Shown here: in pieces, positions 13,016 to 13,193 of the stretch | How the letters are laid out: the number at the start of each line of letters is the position of its first letter | Position numbering within the stretch: position 1 is the stretch's first letter | Assembly (NCBI GenBank): GCA_001564255.1 | Contig: LKNC01000052.1 | Span: 1-13,193, forward strand | DNA from: Natrialbaceae archaeon Tc-Br11_E2g1 | GTDB taxonomy: Archaea; Halobacteriota; Halobacteria; Halobacteriales; Natrialbaceae | Direction: 5' to 3' | Length of the DNA: 13,193 bases | Position numbers and translations under genes: made by a program | The notes under the pieces: generated by a model | Database searches by the model: none | What the model was told of the DNA's origin: nothing | The model's input: the letters and a program-made list of their open reading frames with translations, nothing else

Positions 13016-13193
13016 TCAATCGTCAGCCGGCGCAGCCTCGCCGTCGGCCTCGAGGTCGCCTTCGATGCTCGGGGGATAGTTCCCGCGCTCGAGTTTCAGG
13101 TCCGACTGGGGGCGGGCCATACAGGTCAGCGCGTACGCCTCGGCTTCCTCCTCGGTGAACCCGCGGGCCGCCGGCTGGGTGACTTCACCCTCG
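13016..13193 (-). CDS. 2Fe-2S ferredoxin, C-terminal part (5' end beyond right edge)
   Basis: The last 58 residues of a plant-type [2Fe-2S] ferredoxin, a soluble electron carrier. The visible part reads EGEVTQPAARGFTEEEAEAY, then ALTCMARPQSDLKLERGNYP, and ends in an acidic tail (EGDLEADGEAAPADD). The Cys in ALTCMARPQSD is the fourth iron-sulphur ligand; the CxxxxCxxC cluster that carries the first three lies outside the window. The position of this Cys after a 'tyrosine-alanine-leucine' strand and the acidic C-terminal tail are typical of haloarchaeal ferredoxins. Confidence 0.88.
   Translation of the reverse strand, partial: EGEVTQPAARGFTEEEAEAYALTCMARPQSDLKLERGNYPPSIEGDLEADGEAAPADD

Overview
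The window is chromosomal DNA of a halophilic archaeon (class Halobacteria). The evidence is the high GC content, the strongly acidic proteins (Asp/Glu-rich, many Leu-Glu CTCGAG codon pairs), AT-rich TATA boxes centred about 26-31 nt before the chosen start codons (leaderless transcripts), and haloarchaeal families: CheB/CheY/CheW, a soluble Htr-like transducer, D-2-hydroxyacid dehydrogenase, Usp proteins and a halophilic 2Fe-2S ferredoxin. The genus cannot be fixed by eye.

Left part (1-6583): a chemotaxis locus. On the minus strand, cheY-cheB-cheA form a tightly overlapping operon; cheA is cut by the left edge after the start of its kinase domain. A divergent plus-strand operon starts with a ParA-family ATPase, overlaps by ATGA an unusual CheW with a ~180-residue acidic N-terminal extension, and is followed by a normal CheW. 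About 490 bp further on lies a soluble transducer made only of the methyl-accepting signalling coiled coil, with no sensor, HAMP or membrane segment. CheA, the CheWs and the transducer would build the cytoplasmic array, CheY would carry the signal to the archaellum, and CheB would adapt the receptors. The order cheY-cheB-cheA / ParA / extended CheW / CheW resembles the polar-array positioning module of Vibrio-type bacteria (ParC-ParP next to cheA, cheB and cheW). This is the most interesting hypothesis here.

The gap 5212-5701 holds a probable remnant of a GAF-type sensor domain and a second short open stretch.

Right part (6750-13193): mostly single-gene units. They are a D-2-hydroxyacid dehydrogenase, a Usp protein preceded by a tiny leaderless ORF, convergent aspartate-semialdehyde dehydrogenase, a second Usp, a RIO/Bud32-like atypical kinase, a membrane-inserted calcineurin-like phosphoesterase, a DUF456 membrane protein, a short relic of an SDR oxidoreductase, and the C-terminal end of a 2Fe-2S ferredoxin cut by the right edge. 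No rRNA, tRNA, CRISPR, transposase or IS end was seen. cheR, cheC, cheD, cheF and archaellum genes are not in the window.
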